A stretch of 64,000 bases of DNA from Kineococcus rhizosphaerae (lineage in GTDB: Bacteria > Actinomycetota > Actinomycetes > Actinomycetales > Kineococcaceae): assembly GCF_003002055.1 (NCBI RefSeq), contig NZ_PVZF01000009.1, positions 1-64,000 of the forward strand. The letters run 5' to 3'. The notes under the pieces are model-generated. The model saw nothing but the letters and a program-made list of their open reading frames with translations, was not told the origin of the DNA and ran no database searches. A program made the position numbers and the translations under genes. Of this stretch, positions 50,539 through 58,695 are shown piece by piece. Position 1 is the first letter of the stretch; each line of letters begins with the position of its first letter.

Positions 50539-50740
50539 GCGGTGCCCGGGAGGTGGACCCGTGGGAGGCACAGCGGTACGGCGGAGGCACTGCGACCTCA
50601 CGCAGCGTTGCTTCTTCCAGGCGAACGTACCGGTCCGCCGGTTCGTGCCCCGACGCGCGCGTCTAGTCTTCTTCGGTGCCGTTTCGCGGCACGCACCGCG
50701 CACCGTGCCCGTCGAGGCCTGTTCGAGGAGAGCCGCCCGA

Positions 50741-53005
50741 GTGAGCCAGTCGACCGAACCGAGCGTGACCGACCGCGACGCCGCCGAGGCGGGCGAGGTC
50801 GCCCGCGAGGACGCCCACGTCGGCACCCTCTACGCCCGGCTGGACGCGCTGCGCGAGCAGACCGCGGCCCAGCTGGCCGAGGTGCGCCGCACCCTGGCCA
50901 CCGGCACCCACCAGAACCGCTTCGAGCGCGACGCCTTCGCGACCCTGTACGAGGACCGGCTCTCGCAGCTGTGGTCGGTGGAGAACCGGCTCTGCTTCGG
51001 CCGCCTCGACCTGCGCGAGGGCACCCAGGACCCCCGCCGCTACGTCGGCCGGCTCGGCCTGGCCGACGAGCGCGGGACGCAGATCCTCGTGGACTGGCGG
51101 GCCCCGGCGGCCCAGGACTTCTACCAGGCGACCGCCGCCGCCCCCCGCGACGTCGTGCGCCGCCGCCACCTGCTGACGGCCGGCCGGCACGTCACCGGCC
51201 TCGACGACGAGGTGCTCGTCGCCGCCGACGGGGAACGGACCACGGGCGACGCCGCGCTGCTGGCCGCCGTCACGGCCCCGCGCACGGGCCGCATGGGCGA
51301 CATCGTCGCGACGATCCAGGCCGAGCAGGACCGGGTGATCCGCGCCTCCGACCGCGGCGTCCTCGTCGTCCAGGGCGGCCCCGGGACGGGCAAGACGGCC
51401 GTCGCCCTGCACCGCACGGCGTTCCTGCTCTACACGCACCGCGACCGGCTGGCCCGCAGCGGGGTCCTGCTGCTCGGGCCCAGCCCGGTGTTCCTGCGCT
51501 ACGTCGAGCAGGTGCTGCCGGCCCTCGGGGAGACCGGCGTCGTCACCCAGACCCTCGGCGAGCTGTACCCCGGGGTCCTCGCCCGGGGCGAGGACTCCCC
51601 CGAGGCCGCCCGCGTGAAGGGGTCGCTGCGGATGGTCGACGTCCTCGACGCCGCCGTCGCCGCCCGCGAGCGGGTGCCCGAGGCGCCCCTGCGGTTCGAC
51701 CTCGACGGCACGCGCGTGCAGCTGCGGCCCGAGGCGATCGCCTCGGCCCGCACCCGCGCCCGGCGCACCCGCAAGCCCCACAACGTGGCCCGCGTGACGT
51801 TCGTGCGCGAGGTGCTGAACTCCCTGGTCAACGCCCTGGCCCGCGCCCGCGGCGTCGACCTCGGCGAGGAGCGCGAGGACCTCGTCGCCGAGCTGCGCGA
51901 GGACCGCGACGTGCGCCGCGAGGTCAACCTGTGCTGGATGCCGCTGACCCCCGAGAAGGTGCTCGCCGGCCTGTACGCCGACCCCGCGCGCCTGGAGGCC
52001 GTCGCCCCGCAGCTGTCCCCGCGCGACCGCGCCGCGCTGCACCGCGCGGACGCCACCGCGTGGACCGAGGCCGACGTCCCGCTGCTCGACGAGCTCGCCG
52101 AGCTGCTCGGGCCGCTGGAGGAGACCGCGACGGCGGCGCGCGCGGCCGCCGACCGCGAGGAGCAGATCGCCTACGCCCGCAAGGTCCTGGAGGACTTCGA
52201 GGCCTCCGGGGTGGGCAACCCGCTGGTCAGCCCCGAGCTGCTCGCCGACCGGTTCTCCGGGACCGGCCCGAGCGGGACGGTGGCCGAGCGCGCCGCCGCC
52301 GACCGCACCTGGGCCTACGGGCACGTCGTCGTCGACGAGGCGCAGGAGCTGTCCGCGATGGCGTGGCGGCTGGTCGAGCGCCGCTGCCCGTCGCGGTCGA
52401 TGACCCTCGTCGGCGACGTCGCGCAGACGTCGAACCCCGCCGGGGCGCGCAGCTGGGCCCAGGCGCTCAAACCCGTCGTCGACGACCGCTGGCGGCTGGA
52501 GGAGCTCACCGTCAACTACCGCACGCCCGCGAAGATCTCCCGGGTCGCCGCCGACGTGCTGCGCAGCGCCGGGATCGCCGCCAACCCCCCGACGCCCGTG
52601 CGCGAGGGCGAGCACGACCCCGTCGCCGTCCCGCTCACGGGCCTGGAGTCCGTCGTGGAGCACGTGCGAGACCGGTTCGCCGCGCTCGACGAGGGCCGCA
52701 TCGCCGTCGTCGCCGCCGAGGAGCACGGGCCGCTGGGCTCGGACGCCGTCCGGGCGGCCGTGGCCGCCGTCCTGCCCGCCGGGGCGGTCGCGGCCTCCCC
52801 CGACGACCTCGACGCGACCGTGTCCGTCCTCGACGTCCACCGCGCCAAGGGCCTGGAGTTCGACGTCGTCGTGCTGCTCGAACCGGCCGCCGTCCTGCGC
52901 CGGCCGCGGGGCGCGAACGACCTGTACGTGGCCCTGACCCGCGCCACCCAGGAGCTGCACGTCCTGCACGCCGAACCCCTGCCGCGGGGCATGGACCACC
53001 TCTGA
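50741..53005 (+). CDS. HelR/HelD-type RNA polymerase recycling ATPase
   Basis: A 754-residue UvrD-like superfamily 1 motor. An N-terminal coiled-coil arm (DAHVGTLYARLDALREQTAAQLAEVRRTL) precedes Walker A (GGPGTGKTAVALHR) at about 210, Walker B (VVVDEAQELS), NYRTPAKI, and the HRAKGLEFDVVVLL and TRATQELHVLH motifs. This layout fits the HelD family that removes stalled RNA polymerase from DNA and, as HelR, can protect against rifamycins. GAGGAG is ten bases before the GTG. No rifamycin-associated promoter element was recognised. Confidence 0.87.
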   Translation: MSQSTEPSVTDRDAAEAGEVAREDAHVGTLYARLDALREQTAAQLAEVRRTLATGTHQNRFERDAFATLYEDRLSQLWSVENRLCFGRLDLREGTQDPRRYVGRLGLADERGTQILVDWRAPAAQDFYQATAAAPRDVVRRRHLLTAGRHVTGLDDEVLVAADGERTTGDAALLAAVTAPRTGRMGDIVATIQAEQDRVIRASDRGVLVVQGGPGTGKTAVALHRTAFLLYTHRDRLARSGVLLLGPSPVFLRYVEQVLPALGETGVVTQTLGELYPGVLARGEDSPEAARVKGSLRMVDVLDAAVAARERVPEAPLRFDLDGTRVQLRPEAIASARTRARRTRKPHNVARVTFVREVLNSLVNALARARGVDLGEEREDLVAELREDRDVRREVNLCWMPLTPEKVLAGLYADPARLEAVAPQLSPRDRAALHRADATAWTEADVPLLDELAELLGPLEETATAARAAADREEQIAYARKVLEDFEASGVGNPLVSPELLADRFSGTGPSGTVAERAAADRTWAYGHVVVDEAQELSAMAWRLVERRCPSRSMTLVGDVAQTSNPAGARSWAQALKPVVDDRWRLEELTVNYRTPAKISRVAADVLRSAGIAANPPTPVREGEHDPVAVPLTGLESVVEHVRDRFAALDEGRIAVVAAEEHGPLGSDAVRAAVAAVLPAGAVAASPDDLDATVSVLDVHRAKGLEFDVVVLLEPAAVLRRPRGANDLYVALTRATQELHVLHAEPLPRGMDHL

Positions 53006-53020
53006 GGGCATGATCGCCGG

Positions 53021-54025
53021 GTGAGCACGAAACCTCGCGTGGTGGTCCTGCTGACCGGCGGGACGATCGGCAGCGCCGGCCGGGACGAGTTCGACCGCCT
53101 CGACTACGTCGACGCCGGCCGGATGCTCGACGACGAGCAGGCCCGGGCGCTGTACCGCTTCCCCGACGACCTGGCCGACGAGGTCGACGTCGGCTTCGAG
53201 CGGTTCTCCGGCGTCCCGAGCACCGCGTTCGACGAGGTGGCCTGGGCGCGCCTGCGCGCGCGGGTCCTCGCCCTGGCCCCCGAGGTGAGCGGGGTCGTGG
53301 TGACGCACGGGACGGCCACGCTGGAGGAGACGGCGTACGTCCTGCACCTGACCACCCCGTCGCCGGTGCCCGTCGTCCTCGTCGGTGCCCAGCGACCGCC
53401 GACGGCCCTGGGCTCGGACGCGCAGGTCGGGCTGCTCAACGCCGTGCGCGTCGCCGCCTCCCCCGCGGCCCGCGGGCACGGGGTCCTCGTCGCGATGGAC
53501 GACCGTGTGCTGTCGGCCCGCGACGTGCTGAAGACGTCGAACTCCGGCCTCGACGCGTTCCGCGCCCGTGACCACGGCCCGCTCGGCGACGTCGACCCCT
53601 ACGGACGGGTCTGGATGCACCGCAGGCTGCTGCGCCGGCACACCGTGGACTCGGCGTTCGCCGGCACCGCCCCCGGCGCCTGGCCGCGGGTGGAGATCGT
53701 GCCCGTGTGGGCCGGGGCCGACGCCCGCGTCGTCGAGCGCCCCGTCGCCGACGGCGCCCGCGGGCTCGTCGTCGCCTCGCTGCCGCCGGGCATGAACCCG
53801 CCCGCCGTCGAGGCCGCGCTGCAGCGGGCCGTCGAGGCGGGCGTGGCCGTCGTGGTGGGCAGTCGCGCCCTCACCGGGCGGCTCACCCAGCGCCGGGGCA
53901 TGGACGAGCGCGGGCTGATCGGCTCGGACACGCTGTCCCCGCAGCAGGCGCGGATCCTGCTCGCGCTGTGCCTGGCGGCGGGGATGGACCGCGCCGGGAT
54001 CGTCGAGGCGTTCGCCACGCACTGA
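53021..54025 (+). CDS. L-asparaginase family protein (HGTAT variant)
   Basis: A 334-residue asparaginase. The N-terminal LTGGTIGS carries the nucleophile Thr. The second motif reads VVTHGTATLEETAYVL, with Ala where the classical enzymes have the substrate-binding Asp of HGTDT. The Lys is kept in ARDVLKTSNSG. It hydrolyses asparagine to aspartate and ammonia, or a related amide. No signal peptide. GTG 53021 is 15 bases after the HelR stop and lies six bases after CATGAT, so it may have its own promoter. Confidence 0.85.
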   Translation: MSTKPRVVVLLTGGTIGSAGRDEFDRLDYVDAGRMLDDEQARALYRFPDDLADEVDVGFERFSGVPSTAFDEVAWARLRARVLALAPEVSGVVVTHGTATLEETAYVLHLTTPSPVPVVLVGAQRPPTALGSDAQVGLLNAVRVAASPAARGHGVLVAMDDRVLSARDVLKTSNSGLDAFRARDHGPLGDVDPYGRVWMHRRLLRRHTVDSAFAGTAPGAWPRVEIVPVWAGADARVVERPVADGARGLVVASLPPGMNPPAVEAALQRAVEAGVAVVVGSRALTGRLTQRRGMDERGLIGSDTLSPQQARILLALCLAAGMDRAGIVEAFATH

Positions 54026-54040
54026 GCCCCCGGCCCGGCC

Positions 54041-54820
54041 TCAGAACCGCCGGTTGAGCAGTACCGGCAGGCTCGCCCGGGCCGCGGCGACCTCGGCGAG
54101 GTCCAGGTCGACGACGAGGCGGCCGGGCGCGGACCCCAGCTCGGCCACGACCGACCCCAGCGGCCCCACGACCCGGCTGTGCCCGACCCCGGTGGGGGCC
54201 GACCCCTCGGCGTCCGGCGGTTCGGCCTGGCCGCAGGCGACGACGAAGCTCGTGCAGTCCAGGGCGCGGGCCCGGGCCAGCAGTTCCCACTGCTCGACCT
54301 TGCCGGGCCCGGCGCCCCACGAGGCGGCCACCACGACGACCTGCGCGCCCGCGTCGGCCAGGGTCTGGAACAGCCCCGGGAACCGCACGTCGTAGCAGGT
54401 CGCCAGCCCCACCCCGACGCCGTCGACGTCGAGCACCACCGGACGCGCGCCGGCCTCGACGGTGTCGGACTCGGCGAACCCGAAGGCGTCGTACAGGTGG
54501 ATCTTGTCGTAGTGGTCGTGGACCCCGGCGCCGCGCGCCAGGAGCGTGTTGCGGACCCGGCCGCCCCGCCCGGGCGAGAACGCACCCGCCACGACGGTGA
54601 TCCCGGCCGCGTCGGCCAGGTCGCCCAGCGCCGTGGCCCAGGGGCCGTCGACGGGTTCGGCGACCGGCCCGAGCGGGACCCCGAACCGGCAGGAGAACGC
54701 CTCGGGCAGCACGAGCAGCCGCGCCCCGGCCGCGGCGGCCGCGGCGATCTCGGTGCGGGCGAGGTCGAGGTTGGCCGCGGGGTCGGTGCCGCTGTTCAGC
54801 TGGGAGAGGGCGACGCGCAC
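54041..54820 (-). CDS. Carbon-nitrogen hydrolase (nitrilase superfamily)
   Basis: A 259-residue amidase with the Glu-Lys-Cys triad: Glu in VLPEAFSCRFG, Lys in HYDKIHLYDAFG and Cys in ATCYDVRFPGLF. It is close to the omega-amidase/NIT2-like group that removes damaged or transaminated amides such as 2-oxoglutaramate. The GTG at 54820 has TAGGCA six bases upstream and no ribosome site, a possible leaderless start. Convergent with the asparaginase gene, another amide hydrolase. Confidence 0.87.
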   Translation of the reverse strand: MRVALSQLNSGTDPAANLDLARTEIAAAAAAGARLLVLPEAFSCRFGVPLGPVAEPVDGPWATALGDLADAAGITVVAGAFSPGRGGRVRNTLLARGAGVHDHYDKIHLYDAFGFAESDTVEAGARPVVLDVDGVGVGLATCYDVRFPGLFQTLADAGAQVVVVAASWGAGPGKVEQWELLARARALDCTSFVVACGQAEPPDAEGSAPTGVGHSRVVGPLGSVVAELGSAPGRLVVDLDLAEVAAARASLPVLLNRRF

Positions 54821-54879
54821 GGGCCCTGCCTACCACGCCGGGCCGCGCTCAAGACGTGAACCGGTTCAGCTCTACGCCG

Positions 54880-54885
54880 TAGCCT
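54880..54885 (+). promoter_or_regulatory. -10 element TAGCCT of the DHA2-type MFS gene
   Basis: TAGCCT ends six bases before the GTG at 54892, again without a ribosome site. Confidence 0.58.
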
Positions 54886-54891
54886 GGGCCG

Positions 54892-56307
54892 GTGACCGCT
54901 GCGACCGCCCCGACCGCTCCCCCGGGCTCCGTCGGCTGGTCCCGGCCGCTGGCGCTCGTCGTCGCGCTGGCGTTCTTCATGGAGAACCTCGACGCGACCA
55001 TCCTGACCACCGCCGTCCCCTCCATCGCGGCCGGCTTCGGCGTCGCCGCGACCGACCTCGGCCTCGCGGTCACGGCCTACCTCGTCGCCGTCGCCGCCTT
55101 CATCCCGTTCGGCTCGTGGCTGGCCGACCGCCTCGGCGCGCGCCGGGTGTTCCTCGCCTCCGTGGCCGTCTTCACGTTCGCCTCGGTCCTGTGCGCGGCG
55201 TCGGGGTCGGTGGGCGCGCTGACCTGCGCGCGGGTGCTGCAGGGCGTCGCCGGCAGCATGCTCGTCCCGATCGGGCGGCTCGTGGTGCTCAGGGGCACCC
55301 CCAAGGCCGACCTCGTCCGGGCCATCGCGTACCTGACGTGGCCCGCGCTCGTGGCGCCCGTCGTCGCGCCGCTGCTGGGCGGGGTGCTGACGGAGTACGC
55401 GGGCTGGCCGTGGATCTTCTGGGTCAACGTGCCCGTCGGGGTGCTGCTGGCCGTGGCCGCGTGGCGGGTCGTGCCGACGGCCGCCACGACGCGCCGCCCC
55501 CTGGACGTCGTCGGGCTGGTGCTCGTGGTCGTGGCCGTCACCGCGCTGGTGCTGGGGATGGAGTTCGTCGCGCAGCGCTCGACGACCGTCCCGGGGGCCG
55601 TCCTGCTGGTGGGGGCGCTGGCCGTGGGCGTGGCCGTGGTGGCGTGGGTGCGTCACGTCGAGCACCCCGTCCTGGACCTGGCGACGCTGCGGATCGCGAC
55701 GTTCCGCGCGTCGAACTCGGCCGGGTCGGTCTACCGGGCCGTCGTCAGCGCCGCCCCGTTCCTGCTGCCGCTGCTGCTGCAGGACGGTTTCGGCTGGAGC
55801 CCGGTGCGGGCCGGCGCGATGCTCGTGCTCGTCTTCGCGGGCAACCTGGGGATCAAACCGCTGACGACGCCGCTGATGCGCCGGTTCCGGCTGATCCCGA
55901 TCGTGGCCGTGTCGACCCTGGTGCTCGCGGCGACCTTCGTGGCGGCCGCGCTGCTGTCGCCCGGCACCCCGGAACCGGTCGTCGCCGTGCTGTTCGCCGT
56001 CTCCGGCGCCGCCCGGTCGGTGGGTTTCACGGCCTACAACACGCTGCAGTTCGCCGACGTCCCCGCCGAGCGGATGGGCCCGGCGAACGCCGTCGCCTCC
56101 ATCACGACGCAACTGGCCACGGGCCTCGGCGTCGCGCTCGCGGCGCTGCTCGTGCGCGCGGCGGACGTCCTCGCCCCCGGCGGCGACGCGCCGTTCGCCT
56201 ACCGCGTGGCGCTGGTCGGGATGGCCGTCGTCGGCGTGCTGAGCCTCGTGGAGGACGCGTTCCTGCCCCGGGGCGCCGGTGACGCGGTGCGCGCGGGCCG
56301 ACGCTGA
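54892..56307 (+). CDS. MFS transporter (DHA2-like)
   Basis: A 471-residue drug/proton antiporter-type permease with 12-14 segments: FFMENLDATILTTAVPSIAAGF (motif D1-like), GSWLADRLGARRVF (motif A), ARVLQGVAGSMLVPIGR and WIFWVNVPVGVLLAVAAW (typical of DHA2). Substrate unknown. The gene appears monocistronic, divergent from the nitrilase gene and convergent with the TauE-type gene. Confidence 0.9.
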   Translation: MTAATAPTAPPGSVGWSRPLALVVALAFFMENLDATILTTAVPSIAAGFGVAATDLGLAVTAYLVAVAAFIPFGSWLADRLGARRVFLASVAVFTFASVLCAASGSVGALTCARVLQGVAGSMLVPIGRLVVLRGTPKADLVRAIAYLTWPALVAPVVAPLLGGVLTEYAGWPWIFWVNVPVGVLLAVAAWRVVPTAATTRRPLDVVGLVLVVVAVTALVLGMEFVAQRSTTVPGAVLLVGALAVGVAVVAWVRHVEHPVLDLATLRIATFRASNSAGSVYRAVVSAAPFLLPLLLQDGFGWSPVRAGAMLVLVFAGNLGIKPLTTPLMRRFRLIPIVAVSTLVLAATFVAAALLSPGTPEPVVAVLFAVSGAARSVGFTAYNTLQFADVPAERMGPANAVASITTQLATGLGVALAALLVRAADVLAPGGDAPFAYRVALVGMAVVGVLSLVEDAFLPRGAGDAVRAGRR

Positions 56308-56318
56308 CCCGGGGCCGG

Positions 56319-57065
56319 TCAGCGCGTCACGAACAGCCGGACCGCCAGCGCGAACCCGGCGACCGCGATGACCACCCGCAGCACGCGCGGGTCGACCCGG
56401 CGCACGATGGCCGGGCCGAGCCGGCCGCCGGCGACGCAGCCGGCGCCGAGCGCGAGCGCCGCCCACCAGTGGACGGGCCCGAACGCGGCGAAACCCACCG
56501 CGGCGACGGTGTTCGCGGCGCCCGTCAGCATGTTCTTCAGCGCGTTGTTGCGGGCCAGGGACTGCGCGTGCAGCACCTCGGACAGCGCGAGCATGAGGAC
56601 GCCCGCGGCGGCGCCGAAGTAGCCGCCGTAGATCCCGACGAGGAAGATCGCGGTGAGCACCAGGGGGTTGTTCGCTGAGAACCGGCCGGGCTGCAGGTGC
56701 TTGAGGCGCGGCTGCAGCAGCAGGGTCAGCGACGCCCCGGCGACCAGGAACGGGACGGCGAGCTCGAAGGCGCCCGGCGGCAGGGCCAGCAGCAGCACGG
56801 CCCCCACCGCTCCCCCGGCGGCGGCGATCGGCAGCAGGCGCCGCATCCGGGCACCCTGGCCGGCGAGTTCGGGACGTGACCCGGCGGCCGTCCCGGCGGT
56901 GACGCCGAGCAGGGCGACGCTGTTGGTGACGTTCGCGGCCAGCGGCGACAGACCCGTCAGCAGCAGCGCCGGGTAGGAGACGAGCGAGGCCAGGCCCGCG
57001 GTGCTGCCGACCAGCCCGGAGGCGACCCCCGCGAGCAGCAGCAGCGGGATCTCGGTGGGCGGCAC
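56319..57065 (-). CDS. TauE/SafE-family sulfite exporter-like protein (TSUP)
   Basis: A 248-residue membrane protein with about seven to eight segments. It has GVASGLVGSTAGLASLVSYPALL and the duplicated GIYGGYFGAAAGVLMLALSEV signature, the paired motifs of TSUP anion transporters. It may move sulfite, sulfonates or another organic anion. The N terminus (PPTEIPLLLLAG) is normal. Divergent from the sigma-factor gene. Confidence 0.88.
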   Translation of the reverse strand: MPPTEIPLLLLAGVASGLVGSTAGLASLVSYPALLLTGLSPLAANVTNSVALLGVTAGTAAGSRPELAGQGARMRRLLPIAAAGGAVGAVLLLALPPGAFELAVPFLVAGASLTLLLQPRLKHLQPGRFSANNPLVLTAIFLVGIYGGYFGAAAGVLMLALSEVLHAQSLARNNALKNMLTGAANTVAAVGFAAFGPVHWWAALALGAGCVAGGRLGPAIVRRVDPRVLRVVIAVAGFALAVRLFVTR

Positions 57066-57133
57066 GGGCCACCATCCAACCAGGGCCGTCCGGGTGCTCC
57101 CGTCGTGTCGGACGGCTGTGCTGTGCTGTGGGT

Positions 57134-58135
57134 GTGACGACGACCACCGGGAGTTCGAGCACCTTCACCCGCGACGACCTGGAACCGGCGCTGGCCGCGC
57201 ACCGGGGCGAGCTGACGGGGTACTGCTACCGCATGCTCGGCTCGGCCTTCGACGCCGAGGACGCCGTGCAGGACACGCTGGTGCGCGCGTGGAAGGGCAT
57301 CGCCGGGTTCGAGGGACGCTCGGGCCTGCGGTCCTGGCTGTACCGGATAGCGACGAACGTGTGCCTGACGATGATCGAGAACCGCGGGAAGCGGGCCCGG
57401 CCGATGGACCTGTCGGCGGCGGCGTGGGAACCGGTCGAGGCGTCGTTGGCCGCACGCCGCCCGGAGGACACCTGGCTGGAGCCGATGGTCGACGAACGGG
57501 TGCTGCCCGAGGCCGGCGACCCGGCCGAGATCGCGGTGGCGCGCGAGTCGATCCGGCTGGCCTTCGTCGCGGCGCTGCAGCACCTGCCGCCGCGCCAGCG
57601 CGCGGTCCTCGTCCTGCGCGACGTGCTGCGCTGGAAGGCCGACGAGGTCGCCGCGCTGCTGGACACGACGACGGCGTCGGTGAACAGCGCGCTGCAGCGG
57701 GCGCGGGCGACGCTGGCCGAACGCCCCGACGTCGAGCGCACCGAGCCGCTGGACGCGCGCCACGAGGCGTTGCTGGACGAGTACGTCCGGGCGTTCGAGG
57801 CGTACGACATCGACGCGTTCGTCAAGCTCCTGGCGGCCGACGTCACGCAGAACATGCCCCCGTTCGAGCTGTGGCTGGCCGGGGCCGAGGACATCGCGGC
57901 GTGGATGCTCGGCCCCGGTCACCAGTGCCGCGGGTCGCAACTGGTGCCGGTGACGATGAACGGCTCCCCGGCGTACGTGCACTACAAGCCCATCGGTGAG
58001 CACGGCGAGCTCGTGCCCTTCGCGATCCAGGCCCTGGAACTGGCGGACGGGAAGATCGCGCGGATCACCTCGTTCCTGGACACGCGCCTGTTCGGGCTCT
58101 TCGGGTTCCCGGTTGAGCCGCCCGCGCGGGCCTGA
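57134..58135 (+). CDS. ECF sigma factor with C-terminal SnoaL-like domain (SigG-like)
   Basis: About 333 residues. Sigma region 2 is YCYRMLGSAFDAEDAVQDTLVRAWKGIAGFEGRSGLRSWLYRIATNVCL; region 4 is LPPRQRAVLVLRDVLRWKADEVAALLDTTTASVNSALQRAR. A 120-residue NTF2/SnoaL-like tail (LLDEYVRAFEAYDIDAFVKLLAADV ... FELWLAGAEDIAAWMLG) follows, as in mycobacterial SigG and related ECF groups where the tail replaces an anti-sigma factor. GTG codons at 57128 and 57134 are both possible. The DinB-like gene is convergent, five bases away. Confidence 0.87.
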   Translation: MTTTTGSSSTFTRDDLEPALAAHRGELTGYCYRMLGSAFDAEDAVQDTLVRAWKGIAGFEGRSGLRSWLYRIATNVCLTMIENRGKRARPMDLSAAAWEPVEASLAARRPEDTWLEPMVDERVLPEAGDPAEIAVARESIRLAFVAALQHLPPRQRAVLVLRDVLRWKADEVAALLDTTTASVNSALQRARATLAERPDVERTEPLDARHEALLDEYVRAFEAYDIDAFVKLLAADVTQNMPPFELWLAGAEDIAAWMLGPGHQCRGSQLVPVTMNGSPAYVHYKPIGEHGELVPFAIQALELADGKIARITSFLDTRLFGLFGFPVEPPARA

Positions 58136-58139
58136 GCGC

Positions 58140-58652
58140 TCAGCCCATGGACTTGCGCCCGTCGATCGCCTCGCGCAGGAAGTCGGCGTGCCCGGCGTGC
58201 TGGGAGACCTCGGCGAGCAGGTGCAGCAGGACGCGCCGCACGCTCCACCGCTCACGGGCGAACCACGGCGCCTCGGGCAGGTCGTGGGCGACGTCGAGGT
58301 CGGCGGTGCGGACGAGGTCGTCGGTGCGGGCGGCGACGGCGGCGTAGTCGGCGAGGATCCCGGCGACGGTCTCCCCCGGCAGCACCCGGAAGGAGTCGGC
58401 GCGGGCCTGCCAGTCGGTGTCGGCGAAGGACGGGAAGGCGGCCGGGCCCCGCAGGGCGAACGCGACCCACTGGGCCTCGGTCTGCCCGACGTGCTTGACG
58501 AGCCCGCCCAGGCACAGCTCGCTGACCGTGGGACGGGAACCGGCCTGCTCGTCGCTCAGGCCGGTCAGGGTCGCGGTGAACAGGGCGCGGTGCTCGTTCA
58601 GCGCGGACAGGAACTCACGTCGTTCGGGTGACAGGTCCTCGTCGGTGGTCAT
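58140..58652 (-). CDS. DinB-family protein
   Basis: A 170-residue DinB/DUF664-type protein: EHRALFTATLTGLSDEQAG, GLVKHVGQTEAQWVAFAL with the first His, and WSVRRVLLHLLAEVSQHAGHADFLREAIDG with the His pair, giving a three-His metal site. It is likely a metal-dependent thiol or hydrolytic enzyme. TAGCCT lies six bases before the ATG on this strand, a leaderless layout. Confidence 0.88.
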   Translation of the reverse strand: MTTDEDLSPERREFLSALNEHRALFTATLTGLSDEQAGSRPTVSELCLGGLVKHVGQTEAQWVAFALRGPAAFPSFADTDWQARADSFRVLPGETVAGILADYAAVAARTDDLVRTADLDVAHDLPEAPWFARERWSVRRVLLHLLAEVSQHAGHADFLREAIDGRKSMG

Positions 58653-58658
58653 GACCGC

Positions 58659-58664
58659 AGGCTA
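58659..58664 (-). promoter_or_regulatory. -10 element TAGCCT of the DinB-family gene
   Basis: Minus-strand TAGCCT six bases before the ATG at 58652. The divergent promoter of the helicase-associated gene (TAGGAT, 58682-58687) is only 17 bases away. Confidence 0.55.
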
Positions 58665-58681
58665 GGGGCGGCCCCCGACAC

Positions 58682-58687
58682 TAGGAT
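58682..58687 (+). promoter_or_regulatory. -10 element TAGGAT of the helicase-associated gene
   Basis: TAGGAT ends eight bases before the ATG at 58696, near-leaderless spacing. The two divergent -10 elements in this 43-base gap face each other. Confidence 0.5.
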
Positions 58688-58695
58688 CGGTTCCG

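Noticed and set aside
50483-50740. Rifamycin-associated promoter element for the HelR-like gene
   Set aside because: I looked for the conserved element by eye and found nothing similar; only a TANNNT hexamer and an inverted repeat are present.
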